A stretch of DNA of 64,000 bases from Heterotrichella gracilis (Eukaryota > Sar > Xanthophyceae > Tribonematales > Xanthonemataceae). Shown piece after piece: positions 37,101-45,351 of the stretch. The first letter of the stretch is position 1; every line of letters starts with the position of its first letter. The stretch spans positions 1 to 64,000 of the forward strand of contig JAULBX010026940.1 of the NCBI GenBank assembly GCA_032358255.1. Direction: 5' to 3'. A program made the position numbers and the translations under genes. The notes under the pieces are model-generated. The model saw nothing but the letters and a program-made list of their open reading frames with translations. It had not been told where the DNA came from and searched no databases.

Positions 37101-37248
37101 TGCGCTTGGACGAGCTGTTTATGAAAACAATAAGCCTTCTTCGCTTTCTTCTCAAACAATTGACGTAAGTAATTTTACAAAAGGGATTTATTTTGTGAGT
37201 GTTGAGAGCAATAAAAAAACGTTTACCAAAAAAGTGATCATTCAGTAA
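34189..37248 (+). CDS. Secreted BNR/VPS10-like propeller protein with PKD and T9SS domains
   Basis: 1019 residues from the ATG at 34189; a GTG five codons upstream is in frame but less likely because of the ATGA coupling and the signal peptide position. Signal peptide 1-19; repeated Asp-box-like units of a sortilin/GH74-type propeller (SNDTGATW, STNGGTSW, STNAGANW, STNGGVTW, STNKGQTF) to about residue 670; a PKD domain (about 675-755, with W-T-F-T-G-G-S-P and P-G-I-Y-P-V-S-L-S-V); a jelly-roll (about 765-925); and a T9SS type A domain from VYPNPADEKI. The target is unknown. The stop codon lies inside a terminator stem. Confidence 0.9.
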   Translation: MRALINFVLAFCICQFAIAQPATSWSASGPINFPINASGQINGIGRCTQIKFDPITTNRLYVTSATGGLWRSNDTGATWQNVGTDYFPKMECASICIDHTNNNTLYLGSGDPNYYSSGFGVWKSTNGGTSWALSNTGMGNRLVVELIMDPINNQNILAATENGIYKSTNAGANWSVVKTGGTFKAMVLKPNSADTVYAVTDSQLWRSLNFGATWTQITSGVFVPSSNGQGMRLAVSKASPNVVYLSMIANEGLTLKSTNFGTSFTTVYNNAAQSLVGYDATTPGQGDYNFSMTCDQNNANVLYIAAHCVWKSTNGGVTWTKLTNWYDNCHTDMHGIRQHPVYTNLLFNVNDGGVFVSRNGGVTWHDRSDGIEATEIYHAAQSNLQRNTVSIGTQDNGELFLNSNTWFTNRGGDWGSKMLFSYNSGNTVYYYENGNRRPVNGSETSYNLPFTASNNINLAFNKKIPNTGFCALQNFYRSNSLTATTPTWTQIGTTTNTVVALHSSWADSSVIYAFTSNNVLYRCDNVFAASPTFTTFGAPGATGVAACITSIATNSNVVIVSCGNTIYRSTNKGQTFTNYNTGITGGLNIIAIYHDEFSNDESVYACTAKKVYYRNSSLASWQNITYNLPTIADMNDFMFFNSGTASSALRVGYYGRGVWELPINTSMPPAPGFIVNKQIICPNTTVTFTDQSYGNPIAWAWTFTGGSPATSTLTNPSVTYATPGIYPVSLSVTNANGTSVLTQTAYITVINSLLLPVTQSFAGVFPPNNWTLFDDTQDQIVWQKSNTVGGYSASSESAFFDNYNFAVLGKRDAFTTQNYNLVGVTNPKLYFDVAYARYDNVNFDSLAVGISTNCGQSYNIVYTKGSTTLATAPDNTGFFTPTATQWRTDTVSLNAYVGQPEVMITFQNRGNYGNVLYVDNINLNASLITTDIKIGASEISMFDVYPNPADEKITVAFNSQIENVRAIIIRDALGRAVYENNKPSSLSSQTIDVSNFTKGIYFVSVESNKKTFTKKVIIQ

Positions 37249-37256
37249 ACGTTTTT
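37215..37256. terminator. Terminator hairpin spanning a stop codon
   Basis: AAAAACGTTTAC (37215-37226) and GTAAACGTTTTT (37245-37256) pair perfectly across an 18-base loop. The TAA of the BNR gene (37246-37248) lies in the right arm, so the stem encodes the last residues of the sorting domain. A-rich and T-rich flanks let it serve the convergent gene ending at 37261 as well. Confidence 0.7.
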
Positions 37257-37260
37257 AAAA

Positions 37261-38970
37261 TTATTCTTTAATTATTTTTTTTGATGCAACAATACTATTG
37301 TTATTTAAAAGATTTAAAAAATAAATGCCGTCGCATAAACTCTCCATGTTTAATTCAATGGCATTACCTGTCATTCTTTCCTCAAATATAGTTTTACCCA
37401 AATGATCGCAGATCACTATTTTTTGTTTGCTACTAAAAGAGCCAGGTGAATTTTCGTCTAACGTTATTTTTAAAATAGCTTTTGTTGGATTAGGATAAAC
37501 TGTAAAATTGAAGAAGTCAGTGTATTCTCTTAGCCCGTTTGTTGTTTGGCTTAATTTGCACAGGAACGCATCGCTTCGTGTGGTGGTGGCAGTTAAATTT
37601 ATGGTGGCTGCCGAAGGATCAAAATCAGCAGTACTCCTAAAAAAGCCGGTGAAATAAATGTTTGCGCTTGCATCCACTGCCAGAGATATGCCACCGTCGA
37701 ACAATGTACCGCCAAAATTTTTAGCCCATGCAAAATCACCATTTGCATTTAGTTTCAATATCAATATATCTGCGTCGCCGTTTGAATTAAGGTTATAGAT
37801 TCCTGCGCCGGGGTCAAAATCACTTGTGCCCTTAAATCGGCCAATAGCATAAATATTTCCGGCAGCGTCATGTTTCAGGTTATACGCAGCTTGCGTTGTT
37901 GTAGCACTTCCAATGTTTTTTTCCCAAATAAAATTACCATTCATGTCGAGTTTTAAAATAAACATGTCCTGGCCCGATGATGTTACTGTATACGAACCAG
38001 CACCGGGATCAAAATCAATATTGCTACTAAAAATACCTGTAATAAAAAGATCCCCCGATGCATTAATTGCCGTTGATGTAATCTCATCATCCCCGATACC
38101 TCCAAATAGTTGCGCCCAAACGAAATTTCCTGTAACATCCAGTTTAATAATTGCAATGTCGAAAATTCCTGCCGATGTAGCAGCATACGTAGCCGTTCCG
38201 GGATCAAGATCTACCGTGCCGCTGTACGTAACAGCAACAAAAACTTCGCCAACATTATTTACATTTACTGAACTTGCTTCTGTATAGGTCGGTCCCGTTA
38301 TTTGCTTCGCCCAAACAAAATTTCCAACTGCGTTAAGCTTGCACACAAAACCATCTTCTCCGCCTGTAGAATTTAAGGTGTAGGTTGCTACGCCAGGATC
38401 AAAATCAACTGTGTTACGGAAGTTGCCACTGGCATAAACATTATTGGCGCCGTCAACAAACAAAGAAGCAATGTATTTATATGAGCTGCCGTTCATGCTA
38501 ACCGCCCATATAAAATTTCCATTTGGATCTAGTTTTAAAATAAAAAGATTTCCACTACCTGCTGCATTCAAAGTAAAAGTGCCTACTCCTGGATCAAAAT
38601 CTGTTAGGCCATTAAAACTGCCGGCAATGTATATATTACCAGTTGCATCTAATTTAAGTGCATTACCGAAAATGCCGTTAGGAGTGCCGATTTTTTTTAC
38701 CCATAAAAAATTTCCATTCGCATCATACTTTGTTATATATACATCTGTATAACCCGAAAAGCTTAATGTAGAAGTTGCCGGTCCCGGATCAAAATCCGGC
38801 GTACCGCTAAATTGGCCCATATTAACTACATTGCCACTTGCATCAACTTCCACACAAGCGCCGTAGTCGTCCAAAGTGTCTCCAATTTGTTGCACCCATT
38901 GATAGTTTAGCGTTTGCCCTTTCATAAAGGCCGCCAGCAAAAAACTTAAAGAGAGTATTAGTTTTTTCAT
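37261..38970 (-). CDS. Secreted DFDPG-repeat (SBBP-like) T9SS protein, copy 1
   Basis: 569 residues. Signal peptide 1-18; seven repeats of about 60 residues, each with D-F-D-P-G (or variants such as DLDPG, DFDPS), F-I-L-K-L-D-x-N-G-N-F-x-W and an I-Y-x-x-G-x-F strand; together they probably form a beta-propeller. A T9SS type A domain follows (VYPNPTKAIL...KKIIKE). The Asp-rich turns may bind calcium. Function is unknown; two relatives lie at 55805 and 61679. A perfect 8-base inverted repeat overlaps its start codon. Confidence 0.88.
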   Translation of the reverse strand: MKKLILSLSFLLAAFMKGQTLNYQWVQQIGDTLDDYGACVEVDASGNVVNMGQFSGTPDFDPGPATSTLSFSGYTDVYITKYDANGNFLWVKKIGTPNGIFGNALKLDATGNIYIAGSFNGLTDFDPGVGTFTLNAAGSGNLFILKLDPNGNFIWAVSMNGSSYKYIASLFVDGANNVYASGNFRNTVDFDPGVATYTLNSTGGEDGFVCKLNAVGNFVWAKQITGPTYTEASSVNVNNVGEVFVAVTYSGTVDLDPGTATYAATSAGIFDIAIIKLDVTGNFVWAQLFGGIGDDEITSTAINASGDLFITGIFSSNIDFDPGAGSYTVTSSGQDMFILKLDMNGNFIWEKNIGSATTTQAAYNLKHDAAGNIYAIGRFKGTSDFDPGAGIYNLNSNGDADILILKLNANGDFAWAKNFGGTLFDGGISLAVDASANIYFTGFFRSTADFDPSAATINLTATTTRSDAFLCKLSQTTNGLREYTDFFNFTVYPNPTKAILKITLDENSPGSFSSKQKIVICDHLGKTIFEERMTGNAIELNMESLCDGIYFLNLLNNNSIVASKKIIKE

Positions 38971-38989
38971 GATACTGTTTTAGTATCAT
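38969..38989 (-). promoter_or_regulatory. Inverted repeat at the start codon of the DFDPG-repeat gene
   Basis: ATGATACT and AGTATCAT separated by five bases. In the mRNA the right arm ends in the AU of the start AUG, so the hairpin could hide initiation; as DNA it could be an operator. A near -7 box (TATCTTTA on the minus strand) lies just upstream. Confidence 0.4.
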
Positions 38990-39161
38990 AAAGATATGCA
39001 CGTAAAAAAAACACATTATGCAGGATTTATAAGTGGCCGGCTTTTTAAAGTAACTGGCTGATTTGAGTGTATAAATTTATTTTGCTCGACTTTAGTTCGC
39101 CCACATTTTGATCCAAATAATGGATCTCCACAAAAATAGAAATAAAATAGTAGCTTATTTT

Positions 39162-39204
39162 TAATAATAAAAAACGCCTACCAAAAATATTCAGTAGGCG
39201 TTTT
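39162..39204 (-). terminator. Rho-independent terminator of fabI
   Basis: AAAACGCCTAC (39171-39181) pairs with GTAGGCGTTTT (39194-39204). On the minus strand the stem is followed by TTTTATTATTAAAAA, fitting transcription stop about 20 bases after the fabI stop codon. Confidence 0.85.
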
Positions 39205-39224
39205 AAGAGCTTCTCAGGAAAAAA

Positions 39225-40034
39225 TTATTTCATTCTATTTAATTGCTCCTGGCTAACACCCGTTGAAGAATAACCTCCATCGTGAAACAGATTTTGCATG
39301 GTAACCATCTTCGTCATATCGCTGAAAAGAGCAACACAAAAATTAGCGCAGTCTTCGGCGCTTGCATTACCAAGTGGCGCTTGTAACTCGGCAAAATCAT
39401 AAAAATCCAAAAATCCTTTAATACTTGTTCCGGCCTTTGTTTTTGTTGGAGATTGTGAAACTGTATTTATTCTAACGTTTTTCCTTTTGCCGTAGTGATA
39501 TCCAAAACTACGTGCAATACTCTCTAACATTGCTTTTATATCCGACATGTCAGTATAAAAAGGGAATGCACGTTGAGCACCCATGTATGTAAGTGCCACT
39601 ACAGAACCCCAATCGTTAATAGCATCTAATTTATATGCCACCGCAAGCATTTTATGAAAAGAAAGTGCTGAAATATCAGCACCCTTTTGATAATATTCAT
39701 AGTTTAATTCCGTGTATGGAATATCCTTACGCATATTAACACTCATTCCAATTGAATGTAAAACAAAATCAATTTTGCCGCCTAAGTGCGCCATTGCTTC
39801 TGTGTATAGTTTTTCGATCTCCTCCACGCTGGTTGCGTCGGCAGGAATTATTTTTGAATTGGTTGCTGCTGCTAATTTATTTATTTCGCCCATGCGCATA
39901 GCAATTGGCGCGTTGGTAAGCACAAATGTTGCACCTTCTTCGTGCGCTTTAAGAGCCACTTGCCAAGCAATTGAATTTTCATCTAAAGCACCGGTTATAA
40001 TTCCGCGTTTTCCTTTTAATAAGTTATAAGCCAT
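39225..40034 (-). CDS. fabI: Enoyl-[acyl-carrier-protein] reductase (NADH), FabI
   Basis: 269 residues from the ATG at 40034; the in-frame ATG at 40064 would add ten residues upstream of the normal start and lies upstream of the -7 box at 40053. A short-chain dehydrogenase fold with the FabI catalytic set Y150, Y160 and K167 (YMGAQRAFPFYTDMSDIKAM), a match for Y146, Y156 and K163 of E. coli, plus SIAWQVA and LHSIG. It makes the last reduction of each fatty-acid elongation cycle. The ARSFGYHYGK and FHDGGYSSTG stretches are as in Bacteroidota FabI. Confidence 0.96.
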   Translation of the reverse strand: MAYNLLKGKRGIITGALDENSIAWQVALKAHEEGATFVLTNAPIAMRMGEINKLAAATNSKIIPADATSVEEIEKLYTEAMAHLGGKIDFVLHSIGMSVNMRKDIPYTELNYEYYQKGADISALSFHKMLAVAYKLDAINDWGSVVALTYMGAQRAFPFYTDMSDIKAMLESIARSFGYHYGKRKNVRINTVSQSPTKTKAGTSIKGFLDFYDFAELQAPLGNASAEDCANFCVALFSDMTKMVTMQNLFHDGGYSSTGVSQEQLNRMK

Positions 40035-40052
40035 AAGATTATTTTTTGTACG

Positions 40053-40087
40053 CAAATATAACATTAATAAAAATGTAAGCGGTCAAA
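40053..40087 (-). promoter_or_regulatory. fabI promoter
   Basis: Minus strand: TTTG (40087-40084), a 23-base spacer and TATATTTG (40060-40053), 18 bases before the ATG at 40034. It overlaps the divergent promoter region of the zinc-ribbon gene. No FapR- or FabT-like operator is recognisable. Confidence 0.55.
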
Positions 40088-40106
40088 AAAACACCTAAAT
40101 AATTAA

Positions 40107-40114
40107 TAATTTTG
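40107..40114 (+). promoter_or_regulatory. -7 box of the zinc-ribbon gene, leaderless transcript likely
   Basis: TAATTTTG matches TAnnTTTG. The ATG at 40121 begins only six bases further on, about where the transcription start would be, so the mRNA may have no 5' leader. No good -33 box is seen. Confidence 0.45.
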
Positions 40115-40120
40115 GCATTA

Positions 40121-40564
40121 ATGGATAACGCTTTTAACATACACGAGATAACCCTGAATAATTTAAAAGAGGATATTATTCCGTTAATTATTATTTTAGT
40201 AATCATTGCTTTACTAGTTTGGTTTCTTATTCGTTACGCCAATAATTATGAGAAAGGTAATGTAACACAACGCCAGGTAAAAATAGAAGAGGCGATCTTT
40301 AACGTTTTTCGATTCTTCATCGCAGCGATACACCCTTCTTCAATGCCTCATCTTTTTAAAGAAGACACGAAATACAAGTGTAAATATTGTGGTTTTACTG
40401 ATACTAAGTATTCGATTCATTGCCCGTCTTGTAGTAAAAATATTAAAGGAGAGCTACGCGAGTTCAAATGTGAGTTCTGTTTTGATATAAGTAACGTTTA
40501 TTCCGAGTACTGCGTTAAATGCAGTCGAAACAAGAAAGGAAAATACAAAGGAGGTGTTTCGTAA
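40121..40564 (+). CDS. Membrane protein with two zinc ribbons
   Basis: 147 residues from the ATG at 40121 (a TTG at 40112 is in frame but lies within the -7 box area). One membrane helix (about 18-40, PLIIILVIIALLVWFLI) followed by a cytoplasmic part with two four-Cys zinc ribbons: C-K-Y-C...C-P-S-C and C-E-F-C...C-V-K-C, each with about 12 residues between the CxxC pairs. I know no name for it; anchoring of a nucleic acid or protein partner to the membrane is possible. It ends 15 bases before the convergent LtaS-like gene. Confidence 0.82.
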   Translation: MDNAFNIHEITLNNLKEDIIPLIIILVIIALLVWFLIRYANNYEKGNVTQRQVKIEEAIFNVFRFFIAAIHPSSMPHLFKEDTKYKCKYCGFTDTKYSIHCPSCSKNIKGELREFKCEFCFDISNVYSEYCVKCSRNKKGKYKGGVS

Positions 40565-40570
40565 GATTTT

Positions 40571-40606
40571 AGAAGGCGATCATTCAAATAAAAAATGATC
40601 CCTTCT
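40571..40606. terminator. Hairpin between convergent genes, overlapping a stop codon
   Basis: AGAAGG-c-GATCATT pairs with AATGATC-CCTTCT with one bulged base and a nine-base loop. The stop codon of the LtaS-like gene (40580-40582) lies in the left arm. T runs on either side are weak, so it may act as a 3' stabiliser rather than a terminator. Confidence 0.45.
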
Positions 40607-42529
40607 TATAAAATAATTAGCTGATTCGTAGATCATCATCATGTTCTTTTCCATAGAATGACTTTTTTGTTTCATGCTCTGTAAATAGTTCACAGGATCA
40701 AGGTTCTTGTACTTTCTTAAAAAGCGCTGATTGTTTGAGAGTGTCTTGTAATAATAAAACCCCATGCTATCTACACAACCAATTTTATCATCCGCCGAAA
40801 AAACAACAAAAGCATGTTTCTCTTTTAAAATATTAATTCCAAAAGTACTGTTAGTATAAGTTGCTCCAATTATTCCCATGATGGTTGCAGGCACATCGGG
40901 TTGATAGGTGGGATAGGAAATAGTATCGGCTTTAAAAAGCGCAGGCTGATGGATAACAAAAGGAACGTGATTATAAGAGATCGGCATTTCGTAAGTGTGT
41001 CCCATTGATAAACCATGATCACCCAAAAACATGAACACTGTATTTTTATACCAAGTGGTTTTTTTTGCCATTTCCATAAAACGGCCAATGCTCCAATCGG
41101 CATACAGCGTGCAATTGTCCTGCTCTCTGCCGCTGTTTGGTTTAAAGGGAATATCTTGTGGTACTTTCCATGGACCGTGATCTGAGGCGGTCATTAGAAC
41201 TGCAACAAAAGGTTTTTCATTTTTCCTTGCGTTAGTTACTTCCAGTAATTTATCAAACAATAAATGATCGGGTACGCCAAGCGAACTTTCAGCCTGCGAA
41301 AAATCAAAATCATATTGGCTTACAAAATGCTCAAACTTATTTATTTTATAAAAGCCTTCCATGTTATCAAAATGTGGGTCGTGTGTAGAGTAAGCATAGG
41401 TTTCGTAACCTTGTTCGCTTAATAATGGTCCCACACCACGAAATGCTTTTTTCACATAACACTTCATAGATTTTTCAGCTAGTATACTAGGAAAACCTGT
41501 GCTTGCAGAAAACAACCCGTTAAAGGTATGAATGCCGGAAGAGAAAAAATTATTAAAGAAAACCGATTCGCCAATGAGTTTATCAAAATTAGGCGTTAGT
41601 TTTTTGCCATTGTAATACCCCATTTTGTAAAGCGACATACTTTCCATTACAATTATTACAAAATTGTATTTTTTGTTGGCGCTGTCGGTTATTACTCTAT
41701 TTACATTTTGTTCAAACGGCCCCTTTATTCCCAAATAGTTTCTCGCGTAAGCAATTTGTTCGTCAATATTTTTTGGTACTACGTATGGCTTTTTGCTTTC
41801 GTTATACACAAGGGTTTTCCAAAAAGTAAAATTGGGATTAATAGCCACCTGGTTAACAAAATTATTTTGCGAAACAATAGAGAGGCCTTCGTGAAGCCCT
41901 GTTCTGTCGGACGTGCGACCTCTTGCACCCAAAACCACCACTACAGAAAAAACAACAAAAATAAGTACAGAAAAAATAATTTTGCTTTCTTTTTCGATTA
42001 TTATTTTCGATTGGAATTTGTTGTAAAGGCTTTTAGCAATTTTCGCAAATACAAAAGCAATAACGATATACAATAACAAATAGCCCCAATACGAAAAACT
42101 CCCGAAGATCATCCCTACGATGAAACCGGGATCCTCGTTCCACAACAGTGCATTACTATTCAAATGATTTCCAAATTGTGCAAAATAAGGCAGGTTAACA
42201 ATGCAGACAAAAAAGTAAATTAATTCTAAAATTAAAAAAGAATAAAAACCAAAAACATAAATGCTTTTTATTTTATGTTTTAAAAAATGGCTGATTGAAA
42301 AAACAAGTGTTGGTAAAAATGCTATCCAGCAAAACACAGCAGTATCAAATTCAAGGCCCATTCTAAAAGCCATTAGCTTCTCAAAAAAAGGAACATCACC
42401 CACATCGGATGAACGGTTAACAAAATAAAAAATAAAACGAATAACAAAAAAGAAAACAAGATTTAATAAATAGAGCTTTATTAAAAATTTAATGTGCGCA
42501 GGAATTTTTTCAATTACTTTATCAAGCAT
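40580..42529 (-). CDS. LtaS-like membrane sulfatase-fold phosphotransferase (paralog 2)
   Basis: 649 residues with about five membrane helices in the first 200, then the periplasmic sulfatase-fold domain: V-I-I-V-M-E-S-M-S with E296, S-S-G-I-H-T335 with T335 as the likely nucleophile, and F-L-G-D-H-G-L-S for the later metal site. Same family as the 15254-17089 gene but only distantly similar in the membrane part, so the two probably modify different acceptors. Its start overlaps the recN 3' end by eight bases. Confidence 0.88.
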   Translation of the reverse strand: MLDKVIEKIPAHIKFLIKLYLLNLVFFFVIRFIFYFVNRSSDVGDVPFFEKLMAFRMGLEFDTAVFCWIAFLPTLVFSISHFLKHKIKSIYVFGFYSFLILELIYFFVCIVNLPYFAQFGNHLNSNALLWNEDPGFIVGMIFGSFSYWGYLLLYIVIAFVFAKIAKSLYNKFQSKIIIEKESKIIFSVLIFVVFSVVVVLGARGRTSDRTGLHEGLSIVSQNNFVNQVAINPNFTFWKTLVYNESKKPYVVPKNIDEQIAYARNYLGIKGPFEQNVNRVITDSANKKYNFVIIVMESMSLYKMGYYNGKKLTPNFDKLIGESVFFNNFFSSGIHTFNGLFSASTGFPSILAEKSMKCYVKKAFRGVGPLLSEQGYETYAYSTHDPHFDNMEGFYKINKFEHFVSQYDFDFSQAESSLGVPDHLLFDKLLEVTNARKNEKPFVAVLMTASDHGPWKVPQDIPFKPNSGREQDNCTLYADWSIGRFMEMAKKTTWYKNTVFMFLGDHGLSMGHTYEMPISYNHVPFVIHQPALFKADTISYPTYQPDVPATIMGIIGATYTNSTFGINILKEKHAFVVFSADDKIGCVDSMGFYYYKTLSNNQRFLRKYKNLDPVNYLQSMKQKSHSMEKNMMMIYESANYFIRRDHFLFE

Positions 42530-44177
42530 TCAAAAGTTCTTTGGCGTTCTTTAGTGCGGATGCTGTAGGGTTACCAGTGCTTAACATTTTAGCGATCTCG
42601 GTAATACGTTCTTCTTTATTTAATTGTTTAATATGCGAAACCGTTTTATCCGCCTCGTCGTTTTTATAAACGAATAAATGATGATTGCCTTTACTCGCCA
42701 TTTGTGGTAAATGCGTAATGGTAACTACCTGCATGGTGTTGCCCATTTTTAAAAGAATGTTGCCAATTTTATCCGCCACATCGCCACTGACCCCCGTATC
42801 TATCTCGTCGAAAATAATAGTTGGTAATTGTTTTTTAGAAGCAAGCAATGCTTTTAAACATAACATCAAACGCGACAACTCGCCACCGCTGGCAACCTTG
42901 TGTAATTCACTTAATGCAACACCTTTGTTAGCCGAGAATAAAAATTTAACCTGGTCGAAACCATTTGCGGTTAACTCTTTTGTTTGAGTGATATCAATTT
43001 TGAAGTTTGCGTTTTGCATTGAGAGATCTGAAAGCACTTCTTTTACTTGTTTTTCAATATCTGCAATTGCTTTGGTTCTTGTCTCAGTTAATTTTTTAGC
43101 GATCTTCATACAAACTGCATTTAATTTATCAATTTGTTTTTGCGTATCGTTAATGTCTTTTTCTATGGATTCGAACTGCGTCAACTTGTTTTCAATTTCT
43201 GTTTTAACGTTCAAAAGATCTTCCTCTGTATTTACGTTGTGTTTTTTTAACAAGCGGTTCAATTTATCCAGCTTGTTATTTACCTCGTTCAGTTTTACAT
43301 TATCAAAGTTCACTTCTGTTTCGGCATCTTCTAATTCAGCAGCAAGGTCTTTTAATTCTATGTAGGCAGAATTTATTCTTTCGAAGAACTCTGAATAATT
43401 TTTCCCGTATTTTGAAAGCGTTTGTAAATTTTGTTTGGCAATGGCTAAGGCCTGTAGAACATTTTCTTCTCCACCATTAATGCTGTTGGCCGCATTTATT
43501 AAGGTGCTTTTTATTGTTTCTGCATTTTCTAAAGCCGCACTTTCTTCTTCCAGAGTTTTTAAAGCGCCGGTTTTAATTTCTGATTCTTCCAATTCATTAA
43601 ATAAGAATTGAAAATAATCCAGTTCTTTTTTTGCCTGCGTTTCCTGCTCCAGTAAATTTTTTAGAACAGTGTTCAGTTTATTTAATTTCCCAAATTCTGT
43701 TTTGTATTCTTTAAACTCATTTAAGCTTCCGGCAAAAGCATCCAACACCTCTAACTGAAAATTAGTTTGATTTAATAATAACGTTTGGTGTTGCGAATGA
43801 ATATCGATTAATTTTTCGGACAATAATTTTAAACTATTCAACCCAACCGGTGTATCATTCAAAAAACTGCGCGATTTTCCTTCCGTGCTAATTTCTCTTC
43901 TTAGTAAAACAGTGGTCTCAAAATCCAGATCATTTTCTTCAAAAAAACTCTTTAATTCGAGTCCTTTTGTATCAAATTCTGCTTCAATAATGCATTTTTT
44001 GTTTTTATTTTGAAGAGCCGCCAGATCCGCTCTATTACCGAGAACCAGACCAAGTGCTTCTAAAAAAATTGACTTCCCAGCCCCTGTTTCGCCCGTAATT
44101 ACTGATAATTTGCCGGGAAACGAAACATCCATCTCATTTATAAGCGCAAAGTTGCTTATGTATAACCGTTTAAGCAT
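42522..44177 (-). CDS. recN: DNA repair protein RecN
   Basis: 551 residues from the ATG at 44177 (MLKRLYISNFALI, the family's normal start; an in-frame ATG at 44192 is less likely). An SMC-like ATPase: Walker A G-E-T-G-A-G-K-S near residue 30, long coiled coils in the middle, signature A-S-G-G-E-L-S-R-L and Walker B with I-I-F-D-E-I-D-T-G-V-S-G. It holds broken ends together during recombinational repair. The downstream LtaS-like gene overlaps its end by eight bases. Confidence 0.97.
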   Translation of the reverse strand: MLKRLYISNFALINEMDVSFPGKLSVITGETGAGKSIFLEALGLVLGNRADLAALQNKNKKCIIEAEFDTKGLELKSFFEENDLDFETTVLLRREISTEGKSRSFLNDTPVGLNSLKLLSEKLIDIHSQHQTLLLNQTNFQLEVLDAFAGSLNEFKEYKTEFGKLNKLNTVLKNLLEQETQAKKELDYFQFLFNELEESEIKTGALKTLEEESAALENAETIKSTLINAANSINGGEENVLQALAIAKQNLQTLSKYGKNYSEFFERINSAYIELKDLAAELEDAETEVNFDNVKLNEVNNKLDKLNRLLKKHNVNTEEDLLNVKTEIENKLTQFESIEKDINDTQKQIDKLNAVCMKIAKKLTETRTKAIADIEKQVKEVLSDLSMQNANFKIDITQTKELTANGFDQVKFLFSANKGVALSELHKVASGGELSRLMLCLKALLASKKQLPTIIFDEIDTGVSGDVADKIGNILLKMGNTMQVVTITHLPQMASKGNHHLFVYKNDEADKTVSHIKQLNKEERITEIAKMLSTGNPTASALKNAKELLNA

Positions 44178-44384
44178 TCGCCAATTTCGCACAATTTAGA
44201 CAGTTAAAAAAGCCATTTTTAACAAAAAAAGCGCTTTATTTTCAACAAGCGGGCTTTTGTTCACTCAATACAGCCTTGCTTTAGCTCAATATTTGGCCGT
44301 TTTTTTAGTTTTTTTTAAGGTATCTAAACTTTATACCCAACGTAATAGTCTATATATGCGTAATAGTTATAAAATACCCCAGTT

Positions 44385-45251
44385 ATGAGACAACTCAAAA
44401 TAACCAAACAGATCACCAATCGCGAAACAGCGTCTTTAGATATGTACTTACACGATATTGGTCGTGTTGAATTAATTACTGCTGAAGAGGAAGTAATTTT
44501 AGCTCAAAAAATAAAAGCAGGCGATCAACGCGCCTTAGATAAATTAGTGCGTGCCAATTTACGTTTCGTGGTTTCGGTAAGTAAACAATATCAAAACCAG
44601 GGCTTAAGTTTGCCCGATCTTATAAACGAAGGAAACTTAGGTTTAATAAAAGCAGCACAACGTTTTGACGAGACACGTGGCTTTAAATTTATTTCTTACG
44701 CCGTTTGGTGGATCCGTCAAAGTATTTTACAGGCTTTAGCAGAACAAAGCCGTATTGTGCGTTTACCATTAAATAAAATTGGTGCTATTAATAAAATAAA
44801 TAAAACACTTTCTAAAATGGAGCAGGATCTTGAAAGAGAACCAAGCTACGACGAGTTAGGAGAAGTTTTAGAAATGTTGCCACAGGATATACAAGACACA
44901 ATGCGCAACAACAACCGCCATTTAAGTATGGATGCGCCTTTAACCTTGGGTGAAGATGGTGGAAGCATGTACGATCTGATGACGAACGAAAGTTCACAAG
45001 CGCCGGATAAAGAATTAATTGGCGAAAGCTTACAATTAGAAATTACACGCGCTTTATCTACATTAACAGAACGCGAAGCGGATGTTGTGAAATTGTTTTT
45101 TGGCCTTGCCGGTAAACACGCGCACTCTTTAGAAGAAATAGGCGAAAAATTTGATCTTACCCGTGAACGCGTACGTCAGATAAAAGAAAAAGCGGTACGC
45201 CGTTTAAAACACGGTAGCAGAAGCCGTTTATTAAAAGCCTATTTAGGATAG
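44385..45251 (+). CDS. rpoD: Primary sigma factor RpoD (Bacteroidota sigma-A type)
   Basis: 288 residues, lacking region 1.1, as is usual in Bacteroidota. Region 2 shows [23 protein letters not shown] and the -10 recognition stretch [14 protein letters not shown]; region 4 ends with [18 protein letters not shown]. This factor reads the TAnnTTTG/TTTG promoters seen elsewhere in the window. It is a single gene, followed by a strong terminator. Confidence 0.96.
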   Translation: MRQLKITKQITNRETASLDMYLHDIGRVELITAEEEVILAQKIKAGDQRALDKLVRANLRFVVSVSKQYQNQGLSLPDLINEGNLGLIKAAQRFDETRGFKFISYAVWWIRQSILQALAEQSRIVRLPLNKIGAINKINKTLSKMEQDLEREPSYDELGEVLEMLPQDIQDTMRNNNRHLSMDAPLTLGEDGGSMYDLMTNESSQAPDKELIGESLQLEITRALSTLTEREADVVKLFFGLAGKHAHSLEEIGEKFDLTRERVRQIKEKAVRRLKHGSRSRLLKAYLG

Positions 45252-45351
45252 TTAAAGGGAAAGTGTAAGGGAAAAGGAAAATGTTTTATACTCAATGCCC
45301 AGATCTTACATTTGACCTTTTATAATTTTTCATTTCATAGTTAAGTTCCAC

